Shown here one piece after another: positions 46,496 through 55,845 of a DNA stretch of 64,000 bases. This stretch comes from Flavobacteriaceae bacterium UBA3591 (GTDB taxonomy: Bacteria; Bacteroidota; Bacteroidia; Flavobacteriales; Flavobacteriaceae), in the NCBI GenBank assembly GCA_002375695.1, contig DFMO01000008.1:298372-362371 (forward strand), read 5' to 3'. A program made the translations under genes and the position numbers. The notes beneath the pieces were generated by a model that saw only the letters and a program-made list of their open reading frames with translations, was not told the DNA's origin and did no database searches. Positions within the stretch are counted from its first letter, which is position 1, and every line of letters starts with the position of its first letter.

Positions 46496-48910
46496 TTATC
46501 TTAACTTCGGAAATTGCGAAGGATTAGCTTCGTGCATTATTTCATAAACCTTTTCGTAAACATCTTCAATAGATGGCTTTGTAAAGTAATCGCCATCGGT
46601 ACCATACGGCGGACGGTGATCTTTGGCCGAAAGTGTTTGTGGTTTGCTATCTAAATGTTTATAACCCCCTTGTACTTCTACAATTTCATTTAAAATATAA
46701 GCCGAAGCACCTCCCGGTACATCCTCGTCTATCACTAAAACACGGTTTGTTTTTGCAACACTTTTAACCATATCGTGGTTTATATCTAAAGGCAATAAAC
46801 TTTGTACGTCTATTACTTCTGCATCAATCCCAGCTTGTTGTAACTCTTTGGCAGCTTCTATTACTATACGCAGCGTACTACCGTAAGAAACCAGGGTAAT
46901 ATCACTTCCTTCTTTTACCGTTTCAACTACCCCAATTGGCGTTTTAAATTCGCCAAGATTGTTTGGCATTTTTTCTTTTAGACGGTACCCATTTAAGCAT
47001 TCAACAATTAGTGCAGGTTCATCGGTTTCTAATAGCGTGTTGTAGAATCCTGCGGCTTTTGTCATATTTCTAGGTACTAAAATGTACATTCCACGAAGTA
47101 AGTGGATAAGCCCTCCCATTTGTGAGCCACTGTGCCAAATACCCTCTAATCTATGGCCACGTGTACGAACAATTAACGGTGCTTTTTGGGTTCCGTTTGT
47201 TCTATAACGCACCGTCACTAAATCGTCACTCATTATTTGTAAACAGTACAATATGTAATCTAAATATTGAATTTCGGCAATAGGGCGTAACCCGCGCATA
47301 GCCATTCCAATACCTTGTCCAAGAATAGTAGCTTCACGAATACCTGCGTCGGCAACGCGTAGTTTGCCGTACTTTTCTTGCATTCCTTCGAGCCCCTGAT
47401 TTACATCGCCTATTTCACCACTGTCTTCACCAAAAATTAAAACTTCGGGATGCTTGTCAAAAATTGCATCAAAATTATCGCGCAATACTACTCGAGCATC
47501 TACTTCTTTGGCATCCTCGTTATAAGTAGGTAAAACTTCTTTTACAGTTTTAGCATTTTCTTCTGCTTCAGAATATAAATGGGCACTGTATTTTGGTTGA
47601 ATTGTTTCAAAATAATTTTCAATCCAATCTTGCAACTGTTTCTTTTCGGGCGAATTCTCGCCAACTACATAGCGCAATGCTTTTCTTGCAGACGCCAAAA
47701 TATTTCTGCGCAACGGCTCTTTTTCTGAAGCCAATTCGTCTTTTATTTTTTCAATAAAATTTTTGTTTGCGCTATTTTCTGCCAAGTTGCCTAATAATAA
47801 AACAGCTTCTTCCTGCTCAACTTTTTGCGGCGCAAGAAAGGCTTTCCAAGCAGCTTTTTTACCGTCGCGAACCTTCTTTTTAATATCTTTTTCAATTGCT
47901 GCCAAAGTTTCTTCGGTAGCAATATCATTTTCAATCATCCACTCACGCATCTTAACATTACAGTCGTACTCGGCCTCCCAAGCTAAGCGGTCTTTACTTT
48001 TATATCTTTCGTGAGACCCACTAGTACTGTGGCCTTGCGGTTGTGTTAATTCTTGTACGTGAATTAAAACCGGTACGTGCTCTTCGCGAGCAATTTTTGA
48101 AGCACGGTTATAAACCTCAATTAATTCGGGGTAATCCCAACCTTTAACTCTAATAATTTCGTAGCCGTTTTCTTCGTTATTTCGCTGAAATCCTTTTAAA
48201 ATTTCTGAAATATTCTCTTTAGTAGTTTGATATTTTGCGTGAACAGAAATTCCGTATTCATCGTCCCAAACACTCATCACCATTGGCACTTGCAACACGC
48301 CAGCGGCATTTATAGCTTCCCAGAAAAGTCCTTCACTAGTACTTGCATTACCAATTGTACCCCAAGCTACCTCGTTTCCGTTGATAGAAAAATTAGTTTT
48401 GTCTTTAATACCGCTAACATTTCTAAAAATTTTTGAGGCTTGTGCCAACCCTAATAATCGCGGCATTTGGCCTGCAGTAGGCGAAATATCGGCACTACTG
48501 TTTTTTTGTTGCGTCAAGTTTTTCCAACTTCCATCCTCATTAAGAGAATGTGTAGCAAAATGCCCTCCCATTTGTCTTCCGGCGCTCATAGGGTCTGCAG
48601 TAATATCAGTATGGGCATATAATCCTGCAAAAAACTGCTCGATTGTAAGCTTGCCAATAGCCATCATAAAAGTTTGATCGCGATAGTATCCACTTCGCCA
48701 GTCACCATTTTTAAATGCTTTGGCCCACGCGAGCTGTGGCACCTCTTTTCCATCGCCAAAAATGCCAAACTTCGCCTTTCCTGTAAGTACCTCACGACGG
48801 CCCAAAAGACTACATTCACGGCTTGTAACCGCAATTTTATAATCGTTTAAAACAGTTTCTTTAAAATCTTCAAAAGAAATCTCGCCGTTGGTCTTTGGAT
48901 CTGTTTGCAT
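46496..48910 (-). CDS. 2-oxoacid dehydrogenase E1 component, fused alpha and beta subunits
   Basis: An 804-residue thiamine-diphosphate enzyme. The alpha part (residues ~20-360) contains GRQMGGHFATHSL, AWGTIGNASTSEGLFWEAINAAG (ThDP-binding) and TQPQGHSTSGSHERYKSKDRLAW, a branched-chain-type phosphorylation-loop region. After a linker the beta part (from ~475) has VLIFGEDSGEIGDVNQGLEGMQ, GIGMAMRGLRPIAEIQYLDY and VDVQSLLPLD. Separate in most bacteria, the halves are one chain in Bacteroidota. It decarboxylates a 2-oxoacid, probably branched-chain, and passes the acyl group to E2. E2 and E3 genes are not adjacent. Annotation as branched-chain E1 is by family resemblance. Confidence 0.92.
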   Translation of the reverse strand: MQTDPKTNGEISFEDFKETVLNDYKIAVTSRECSLLGRREVLTGKAKFGIFGDGKEVPQLAWAKAFKNGDWRSGYYRDQTFMMAIGKLTIEQFFAGLYAHTDITADPMSAGRQMGGHFATHSLNEDGSWKNLTQQKNSSADISPTAGQMPRLLGLAQASKIFRNVSGIKDKTNFSINGNEVAWGTIGNASTSEGLFWEAINAAGVLQVPMVMSVWDDEYGISVHAKYQTTKENISEILKGFQRNNEENGYEIIRVKGWDYPELIEVYNRASKIAREEHVPVLIHVQELTQPQGHSTSGSHERYKSKDRLAWEAEYDCNVKMREWMIENDIATEETLAAIEKDIKKKVRDGKKAAWKAFLAPQKVEQEEAVLLLGNLAENSANKNFIEKIKDELASEKEPLRRNILASARKALRYVVGENSPEKKQLQDWIENYFETIQPKYSAHLYSEAEENAKTVKEVLPTYNEDAKEVDARVVLRDNFDAIFDKHPEVLIFGEDSGEIGDVNQGLEGMQEKYGKLRVADAGIREATILGQGIGMAMRGLRPIAEIQYLDYILYCLQIMSDDLVTVRYRTNGTQKAPLIVRTRGHRLEGIWHSGSQMGGLIHLLRGMYILVPRNMTKAAGFYNTLLETDEPALIVECLNGYRLKEKMPNNLGEFKTPIGVVETVKEGSDITLVSYGSTLRIVIEAAKELQQAGIDAEVIDVQSLLPLDINHDMVKSVAKTNRVLVIDEDVPGGASAYILNEIVEVQGGYKHLDSKPQTLSAKDHRPPYGTDGDYFTKPSIEDVYEKVYEIMHEANPSQFPKLR

Positions 48911-49009
48911 TTTTATAGGGTTTTAATTTTTGCAAAAATAGCGAAATTGAAGGGGTTTCGCAATGCTAAAATTACTTGCGAAATATTATCAACCTTAAAA
49001 AATTGAACC

Positions 49010-49240
49010 TTATTTTTTATTTGAGTTGAAAACGCTCACAATCAGCAATCTAAGTAAAAGAATAAACGGTAGGCCGTGAAAAATCACATCGAACCAATCT
49101 TCGGCTTTCATTCCTACAGCGCCGCCGGCAATCCATTTAATTTTCCCCCAAATATGAGGCTCGGGTAAAAAAGGGGCTAATCCCAATGTTAAACAAAGGA
49201 GCAAAATTATTCGCCAATTATTTAGTATTTGCATCTTCAA
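49010..49240 (-). CDS. Small membrane protein of unknown function (76 aa)
   Basis: A 76-residue protein with two hydrophobic segments (residues ~10-25 and ~52-68) around a central loop KIKWIAGGAVGMKAEDWFD. The start may be Met1 (49240) or Met3; both give the same protein otherwise. Similar short proteins occur in flavobacterial genomes without assigned function. It lies 56 bases downstream of the large peptidase-like barrel gene on the same strand. Nothing points to a specific role. Confidence 0.65.
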   Translation of the reverse strand: MKMQILNNWRIILLLCLTLGLAPFLPEPHIWGKIKWIAGGAVGMKAEDWFDVIFHGLPFILLLRLLIVSVFNSNKK

Positions 49241-49296
49241 TTTTCATATTAAAAAATCTATAATAGGTATTCGCCACATTTTGAAAATGGCCCAAA

Positions 49297-52110
49297 TTAG
49301 TACCATCTTCGGGTAAATAAGCCAAGTAAAGTTTTTGGACTTAACGTAACGATAAACCTAACTTTTTCGTCGTAATGTGGTAAGTTAGGTTCAAAGCCTA
49401 AACTTGAATAAATTGGAAAGTACAATTCAAAATAATCGGCTACCAAACTCAATCGAATTCCGCTGTCAAAAACAGCGTTTACTCCTCGCTCTTTATTTGC
49501 AACCAACCCTACATCGCCATAGGCATAAATCCATTTCCAAATGTTAGTGCTGGCATTTACGGTGGTCATCCAACTGTTAGCATAAGCAGGTTCTAATTGC
49601 GATTTAAATCCGCCTTCGGCTATAATTAATTGTTGGCTAAAGAGCCCCGAACTTTCGCTACGTCCGTAGTAGTTATAATCAAAAAGATAGTCGTTTGGTC
49701 TATCTAGTGCAAAACTGAAAAAATCTTCACTCTCGCGGGTATCGTTAAATAGAAATACTCCCGCAAAAAACCGAAGATTTAATTGCCTATTGCTTAAAAA
49801 TAACTTTCGGTATTCTAAATCTAAAGATAGTTTGCTAAATTTTGATGAGATTTCATAATCGGCAACCGCCCTAAAATAATTAATCAAATTTGGGTTAGAA
49901 TATACATACCGCATATTGTAAACACTGTAATTTGGCTCTTGGTTGGGGTCATTTGGGTTTTCGTCTCTATAAACATTAACATTCCTAATGTTTATAAACT
50001 GTTTTTCGTTGTTTCTCAAGTCCTTATTTCGAAATGAAAAAGTAATATACGGAGTAAATTTTCTGTAAAACAATCCGCGATCGTAAGAGTAGTAATTGCC
50101 CGAAAAACCGTAGCGCATTGCGTATAATTCGCCCTGATCCATATGTTGGGTGTAGCTAATTGAAGCCCCACCAACTAAGGTTTTGGACCTAAAAGCAAAT
50201 TGTGGTGTAATACTGTAGTGTACGGGTTTTGGTAAAACTGTTTTATTGTAAATTCGCAACCCGGTTGATAGCCCATCATAAAGATTATATTCAAAAATAG
50301 GCATAAAGAAAAACTGCGTAAATTTTGGGTCTTCCACATCTTGAAACAGCCTAAATTGCAAAGGTTTGTTTAAAAGCCCATCCAGGTTTTTATAGTTGTT
50401 TCTAAGGTTAAACTCTGGAATGGTTTCGTCGTGATTAAGCGCTAGTTTTTTTACATTGTTACCAGGCACGGTTACCCAGGTTAAACTGTCTATTGGGGGA
50501 GTCCAGTTTCTAAAAACTATTTCTTCTTTGTTTAAGCCATAAACCGAAACGGGTAATTTGTTTTTTCTTTTATTTTTTATAAGCACGTCTAACGAATCTC
50601 CTCGATTTTCTACCCTTTTTATTTTGAAATCAATAGTTGTGCGTGAATTGATATAATCTTCAAAAAACCAATCGGTTGGTAGCGCGGTTTTGCTTTGAAG
50701 AATGGTTCTAAATTTTGAAGAATTGATAGGTTTTAACTTATTTTCCAAGTACAACTCTTTAATGCTTTCATTGAGTGCATTATCTCCTAAATACGCATTT
50801 AAATACCGCAAACCTGTCCCGCCATAATACCCGTTAGCAATATTCATATTAAACTTTAAAAGCGAATCTTTGGGCGTGGTTAAAGCTTGATGAATATTAT
50901 TGCGTGCCATATTTTGATATAGCAGCGGGTATTGGTCATTAAATTCAATTTCGGCAGCATGAGCCCATCGTATTATCCACCAATTGCTTAAATTTCCTAT
51001 AATTTTCATTTTAGGATAATAGATGTCTACATATTCCATCATTAAATAAATCTGTAGTGCATCTTGCAACCAATAATCGCGACGCGGATCTAAAATTAAT
51101 GTGTTATTTATGTAATGACGTGTAATGGTTTTTAATTGTTCAATGTCGTACTCAAAGCCATCGGGATACGGACTTATAAAGCTGGGAAGCTGATTTAAAC
51201 CGTAAACTGGGTTTATTTTGTAATCGGCTTCGCTAATTACCATTTTTTTAAAAGGGTAGGGGCCTAATTTTTTATCGAGAAAGTGTGTAATTCTATCAAT
51301 TAATAAAGCCTGTACCGGTGGGTTTACTTTGCCGTCTTGCAAATTGGTTATTACCGTAAACTTATCGGTTTTAATAGATTGAAAGGTGTTTAATCTTTCT
51401 AAATATAGCGTGGCGTGCGTGCGATTAAATCCTTGTAAAACAACGTGTTTCGTTTTTTCTGAAATATCTTCGGAAACTACATCGAGGTCAGATATCAAAG
51501 AATATCGCTTTGGGAAATGTAAGGTAATAGCAAATTCTGAAGGCGTTAAATATTTATCGTTGGTGTTTTTATTGCTATAAATTCGCCATTCGCCGTTGTA
51601 AACTGCGGGTGAGATGTACCATTCGCGCAATTTATAGTTACCATTTTTATCTACACCAAATCGAGTAAACTTGCTGTCTGCAACCTTTTCTGTGTATTCC
51701 AAATTAAACTTATACTCCTCATTTGGCAAGATAGGTTTATCTGGAATAATTTTTAAAATATCTACCGCCTCTCCGCGTTCCCAGTGCAGCGGAGATTGGG
51801 TAGCATTAAACACTTTATTAATTGTAGTTTTCCCTCGGTCTTCTTTTTTTTCAAAGTGAAATGAACTGTCATAATTTTCTGCAAAGCGCTTGCCTAAAGG
51901 GCTTGTTTTTGTTGAAAAACTATTAGCCCAATCAAATAAATACAAAACGTGAAGCGTATCTGCTGATGTGTTTTTATATATTATTTGTTGGTTAATTGCA
52001 ATGCTTTTTTGAGTGGGATTAAGCGTAGCATCAACATTAATAGTGTGTTGCGCTTGGGCTTGTATCACCAAACAAAAAAGCAATAGAAATATGATTCTTT
52101 TTGAAATCAA
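49297..52110 (-). CDS. M1-aminopeptidase-like protein fused to an outer-membrane beta-barrel; zinc site lost
   Basis: A 937-residue protein with signal peptide (MISKRIIFLLLFCLVIQAQAQ). Residues ~20-530 follow the M1 aminopeptidase plan: N-terminal beta domain with EYKFNLEYTEKV, a GAMEN-like position occupied by YGLNQLPSF, and the catalytic helix region. The zinc motif HExxH is replaced by TITRH and the downstream WLxEG by DYWLQDALQIY, so no complete gluzincin site exists. Residues ~565-937 are a run of amphipathic beta strands with many aromatics and a final Tyr (RRWY), as in outer-membrane barrels of the surface-antigen type. A pseudo-peptidase periplasmic domain tethered to a barrel is therefore likely; its function is unknown. 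Confidence 0.8.
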   Translation of the reverse strand: MISKRIIFLLLFCLVIQAQAQHTINVDATLNPTQKSIAINQQIIYKNTSADTLHVLYLFDWANSFSTKTSPLGKRFAENYDSSFHFEKKEDRGKTTINKVFNATQSPLHWERGEAVDILKIIPDKPILPNEEYKFNLEYTEKVADSKFTRFGVDKNGNYKLREWYISPAVYNGEWRIYSNKNTNDKYLTPSEFAITLHFPKRYSLISDLDVVSEDISEKTKHVVLQGFNRTHATLYLERLNTFQSIKTDKFTVITNLQDGKVNPPVQALLIDRITHFLDKKLGPYPFKKMVISEADYKINPVYGLNQLPSFISPYPDGFEYDIEQLKTITRHYINNTLILDPRRDYWLQDALQIYLMMEYVDIYYPKMKIIGNLSNWWIIRWAHAAEIEFNDQYPLLYQNMARNNIHQALTTPKDSLLKFNMNIANGYYGGTGLRYLNAYLGDNALNESIKELYLENKLKPINSSKFRTILQSKTALPTDWFFEDYINSRTTIDFKIKRVENRGDSLDVLIKNKRKNKLPVSVYGLNKEEIVFRNWTPPIDSLTWVTVPGNNVKKLALNHDETIPEFNLRNNYKNLDGLLNKPLQFRLFQDVEDPKFTQFFFMPIFEYNLYDGLSTGLRIYNKTVLPKPVHYSITPQFAFRSKTLVGGASISYTQHMDQGELYAMRYGFSGNYYSYDRGLFYRKFTPYITFSFRNKDLRNNEKQFINIRNVNVYRDENPNDPNQEPNYSVYNMRYVYSNPNLINYFRAVADYEISSKFSKLSLDLEYRKLFLSNRQLNLRFFAGVFLFNDTRESEDFFSFALDRPNDYLFDYNYYGRSESSGLFSQQLIIAEGGFKSQLEPAYANSWMTTVNASTNIWKWIYAYGDVGLVANKERGVNAVFDSGIRLSLVADYFELYFPIYSSLGFEPNLPHYDEKVRFIVTLSPKTLLGLFTRRWY

Positions 52111-52134
52111 AAAGCTAAAAGAGGTTAAGTGTTC

Positions 52135-52824
52135 TTAAAAATTCGGACTTAAATTGTATTCATTGTAGAAATCGTTTAAGATTTGTAGCACTTCGTCTTC
52201 GGTGTCAACTAAATGAACTAAATCTAAATCTTCGGCACTTACATTGTTATTTGCCTCTAACAGTGTTGTTTTAATCCATTCAAACAAGCCGCCCCAAAAT
52301 TCGGTGCCCACCAAAATAAGTGGAAACTTGTCTATTTTATGTGTTTGAATTAAGGTTAATGCTTCAAAAAACTCATCTAATGTTCCAAACCCTCCTGGCA
52401 TTACAACAAAGCCTTGAGAGTACTTTACAAACATTACCTTTCTTACAAAGAAATAGTCAAAATCGATATTTTTATCGCTGTCAATGTACGGGTTATCGTG
52501 CTGCTCAAAAGGAAGTGTAATATTTAACCCTACCGATGTACCGCCCGCCAAATGCGCTCCTTTATTACCAGCCTCCATAATTCCTGGGCCACCACCGGTA
52601 ATGACACCATAGCCGTTTTCGGTAATTTTTTTAGCAATATTTTCGGCCAGTTTGTAATACGGATGGTCTGGCTTAGTACGCGCCGAACCAAAGATAGAAA
52701 CACAAGGCCCAATACGGCTCATTTTTTCATAACCACTAACAAACTCGCCCATGATTTTAAAAATTGCCCACGAGTCGTTTGTTTTTACTTGATTCCAGTT
52801 TTTTGGTATTTGTTCGTCTCTCAT
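52135..52824 (-). CDS. LOG family (TIGR00730) nucleoside 5'-monophosphate phosphoribohydrolase-like protein
   Basis: A 229-residue Rossmann-fold protein with CVSIFGSARTKPDHPYY near residue 42, the GVITGGGPGIMEAGNKGAH segment near 75 and the signature VMPGGFGTLDEFFEAL near 141 (PGGxGTxxE). LOG family enzymes hydrolyse the ribose-base bond of nucleoside monophosphates, including cytokinin precursors in plants and pathogens; bacterial relatives act on AMP or pyrimidine monophosphates. All motif residues are present, so it is probably active. It follows uvrA on the same strand, with a probable terminator between. Confidence 0.93.
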   Translation of the reverse strand: MRDEQIPKNWNQVKTNDSWAIFKIMGEFVSGYEKMSRIGPCVSIFGSARTKPDHPYYKLAENIAKKITENGYGVITGGGPGIMEAGNKGAHLAGGTSVGLNITLPFEQHDNPYIDSDKNIDFDYFFVRKVMFVKYSQGFVVMPGGFGTLDEFFEALTLIQTHKIDKFPLILVGTEFWGGLFEWIKTTLLEANNNVSAEDLDLVHLVDTEDEVLQILNDFYNEYNLSPNF

Positions 52825-52851
52825 TATTTTAATAGTGTTATAAAATATAAA

Positions 52852-52879
52852 TTCAAGGCATACTTTATCGAACCTTGAA
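52852..52879 (-). terminator. Probable terminator downstream of uvrA
   Basis: On the minus strand TTCAAGG (pairing 52873-52879 with 52852-52858) closes a 14-base loop and is followed by TTTATATTTTAT. The stem is 7 base pairs. It separates uvrA from the LOG-family gene. Confidence 0.55.
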
Positions 52880-52899
52880 TTTTAAAAATAGGTTTTTTG

Positions 52900-55761
52900 C
52901 TAATGTAATTCTTTTTTAAGGAATCGGGCTGTAAAGCTTTTTTTGTTTTCAGCTACTTTTTCGGGGGTGCCCAAAGCCATAACTTTTCCACCTTTTCGCC
53001 CTCCTTCGGGCCCAATGTCTATTATATAGTCTACTGTTTTAATAACATCTAAATTATGTTCAATAATTAAAACGGTATTTCCTTTTTCAACAAGTTTATT
53101 TAAAACCAACATCAACACTCTAATATCTTCAAAATGCAAGCCCGTTGTAGGTTCATCGAGTATGTAAAATGTATTGCCCGTATCGCGTTTGGAAAGTTCG
53201 GTAGCCAGTTTTATTCGTTGCGCTTCTCCACCCGAAAGCGTCGTTGATTGCTGTCCTAAAGTAATATACCCCAAACCAACATCTTTTATGGTTTTAATCT
53301 TTCGGTATATTTTAGGAATATTTTCAAAAAATTCGGTAGCCTCGTTAATTGTCATGGCAAGCACATCGTAAATTGAATTCCCTTTGTACCTAATTTCGAG
53401 CGTTTCGCGATTAAAACGTTTGCCTTGACAGGTTTCACATTCAACGTAAACGTCTGGTAAAAAATTCATTTCAATTACTCGTAACCCAGCACCTTTACAG
53501 GTTTCACAACGCCCGCCAGCTACATTAAAACTAAAGCGTCCCGGTTTATAACCACGAATCATTGCCTCTGGTGTTTTTGCAAATAGACTTCTAATTTCTG
53601 AAAATACGCCGGTATAGGTAGCCGGGTTGCTTCGTGGTGTTCTACCAATGGGCGACTGGTTAATATCAATTACTTTATCGATATTTTCTAAGCCTTCTAT
53701 TTTTTTATACGGCATAGGTTTTTTAACACCGTTAAAGAAATGCGCGTTTAAAATAGGATAGAGGGTTTCGTTTATTAACGTAGATTTCCCACTTCCCGAA
53801 ACGCCGGTTACACCTATCATTTTCCCCAAGGGAAAAGTAACGGTTACGTTTTTTAAATTGTTACCGCTGGCTCCTTTTAGGGTTAAAGTTTTACCATTCC
53901 CTTCGCGACGTTGTTTAGGAATTTCAATTTCTTTGGTTCCATTTAGATAATCGGCAGTAAGGGTGTGGTGCTTTTTTATTTCTGCCGGCGTTCCTTCACT
54001 TACAATTTCGCCACCATGCCTTCCCGCCGCAGGACCAATATCTAAAACATAATCGGCGTGTTCAATCATGTCTTTATCGTGTTCAACCACAATTACTGAA
54101 TTACCAATTTCACGCAATTGTTTTAGCGAATAAATTAATCGTTCATTATCGCGCTGATGTAATCCAATACTCGGTTCGTCCAGAATGTATAACACCCCAA
54201 CCAACTGAGAGCCTATTTGTGTTGCAAGCCTAATACGTTGTGCCTCACCACCCGAAAGCGATTTGGAACTACGGTCTAATGCCAAATATGTTAGCCCCAC
54301 ATCTACTAAAAATTGAAGTCGTGTGCGAACTTCTTTTATAATTTCTGAAGCAATTTTAAGCTGTGTCTCTGAAATGTTTTCTTCAATATTCTTAAACCAG
54401 TCGGCTAATTCAATGATATCCATTTGCGCTAATTCGGCAATATTCTTATCATTTACTTTAAAGAATAGTGATTCTTGTCTTAGGCGGGAGCCATTGCAAG
54501 CGGGGCAAACAATATTATCCATATATTCTTTTGCCCATCGTTTTAACGATGTAGTTTCATTGGCGTCAAATGTATTTTGGATAAAGGTAGCTACGCCTTC
54601 AAAATCTATTTTATAATTACGGGTAATGCCCAATGCCTTGGAGGCGACTTCAAATTTTTCATTTCCGCCATAGAAAATTATGTCTTTTGCTGCCTTCGGA
54701 ATTTTTTCAAAAGGATCGCTTAATTTAAAATTATAACGCTCTGCAATTAATTCAAGCTGTTTAAATACCCAATTGTTTTTTTGCGTTCCGTGAGGTGCCA
54801 AAGCTCCTTGTTTTATTGACATCTTGGGGTCTGGAACTAATTTTTTCAAATTAACCTCATACAGCTGTCCCAAACCTTTACATTTTGGGCACATCCCTTT
54901 TGGTGAGTTAAAAGAAAAATTATTTGGCTCTGGATTTGGATATGAAATTCCCGAACTTGGGCACATTAACGACCTGCTAAAATATCGTGCTTCGTTGGTT
55001 TCATTGTCTAAAACCATCAACACATCGTCCCCGTGATACATAGCTGTGTTTATGGTTTCAGAAAGTCGTTTGTCGTTATCGCTACCTTCTGCTACCGACG
55101 CATTATTCGCGCTTGCCGACGGAACTTTTAGGCGGTCGATTACAATTTCAATATCGTGGTTTTTATAACGATCTACCTTCATTCCTTTGGTAATGTCGCG
55201 CACCTCACCATCTACCCGAACTTTTAAAAATCCTTGTTTGGCAATTTGCTCAAAAAGCTCGCGATAGTGACCTTTTCTTGTACGTACTACTGGCGCGAGT
55301 ATACTCACTTTTTTGTCGGCAAAATCTTTAAGAATTAATTCTTTAATCTGCTCATCGCTATAACTCACCATTTTTTCGCCCGTATTATAACTATAGGCAT
55401 CGCTGGCTCGTGCGTAAAAAAGACGTAGAAAGTCGTAAATTTCGGTAATAGTGCCAACGGTTGAACGCGGACTTTTACTGGTAGTTTTTTGTTCAATTGC
55501 AATTACAGGTGAAAGGCCTTCAATTTTATCGACATCGGGTCGCTCTAAGCTGCCTAAAAACTGGCGTGCATAGGCCGAAAATGTTTCGATATAACGGCGT
55601 TGTCCTTCGGCGTAAATAGTATCAAACGCCAAAGAGGATTTTCCGCTGCCAGAAAGCCCTGTAATTACTACTAATTTTTCTCTTGGAATACGAACGTCAA
55701 TGTTCTTTAAATTGTGGACGCGTGCGCCCAAAACTTCTATAAAATCCTCATTTTTCGACAT
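52900..55761 (-). CDS. uvrA: Excinuclease ABC subunit A
   Basis: A 953-residue UvrA, the damage-recognition ATPase of nucleotide excision repair. It has two ABC modules: first Walker A VITGLSGSGKSSLAFDT near residue 34, first signature SLSGGEAQRIRLATQIGSQ near 495, second Walker A GVTGVSGSGKSTLINET near 640 and second signature TTLSGGEAQRIKLATELSKR near 838. Zinc-finger cysteines are visible in CPKCKGLG and CETCKGAG...CETCQGK. I start at ATG 55761 instead of 55770 because a TACCTTTG -7 box lies at 55768-55775, which rules out the upstream codon. It is an intact full-length protein. Confidence 0.98.
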   Translation of the reverse strand: MSKNEDFIEVLGARVHNLKNIDVRIPREKLVVITGLSGSGKSSLAFDTIYAEGQRRYIETFSAYARQFLGSLERPDVDKIEGLSPVIAIEQKTTSKSPRSTVGTITEIYDFLRLFYARASDAYSYNTGEKMVSYSDEQIKELILKDFADKKVSILAPVVRTRKGHYRELFEQIAKQGFLKVRVDGEVRDITKGMKVDRYKNHDIEIVIDRLKVPSASANNASVAEGSDNDKRLSETINTAMYHGDDVLMVLDNETNEARYFSRSLMCPSSGISYPNPEPNNFSFNSPKGMCPKCKGLGQLYEVNLKKLVPDPKMSIKQGALAPHGTQKNNWVFKQLELIAERYNFKLSDPFEKIPKAAKDIIFYGGNEKFEVASKALGITRNYKIDFEGVATFIQNTFDANETTSLKRWAKEYMDNIVCPACNGSRLRQESLFFKVNDKNIAELAQMDIIELADWFKNIEENISETQLKIASEIIKEVRTRLQFLVDVGLTYLALDRSSKSLSGGEAQRIRLATQIGSQLVGVLYILDEPSIGLHQRDNERLIYSLKQLREIGNSVIVVEHDKDMIEHADYVLDIGPAAGRHGGEIVSEGTPAEIKKHHTLTADYLNGTKEIEIPKQRREGNGKTLTLKGASGNNLKNVTVTFPLGKMIGVTGVSGSGKSTLINETLYPILNAHFFNGVKKPMPYKKIEGLENIDKVIDINQSPIGRTPRSNPATYTGVFSEIRSLFAKTPEAMIRGYKPGRFSFNVAGGRCETCKGAGLRVIEMNFLPDVYVECETCQGKRFNRETLEIRYKGNSIYDVLAMTINEATEFFENIPKIYRKIKTIKDVGLGYITLGQQSTTLSGGEAQRIKLATELSKRDTGNTFYILDEPTTGLHFEDIRVLMLVLNKLVEKGNTVLIIEHNLDVIKTVDYIIDIGPEGGRKGGKVMALGTPEKVAENKKSFTARFLKKELH

Positions 55762-55845
55762 AGCTTGCAAAGGTACTCAATTGAACCGAAAATAAAGAAC
55801 AGCTGATACTTAGCGATGTTAATTTTAGGTGAAATAGTTATAAAA

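Noticed and set aside
49010..49240. Annotation of the small membrane protein as an RND transporter
   Set aside because: Two short hydrophobic segments in 76 residues cannot form an RND pump, and no family motif is present.
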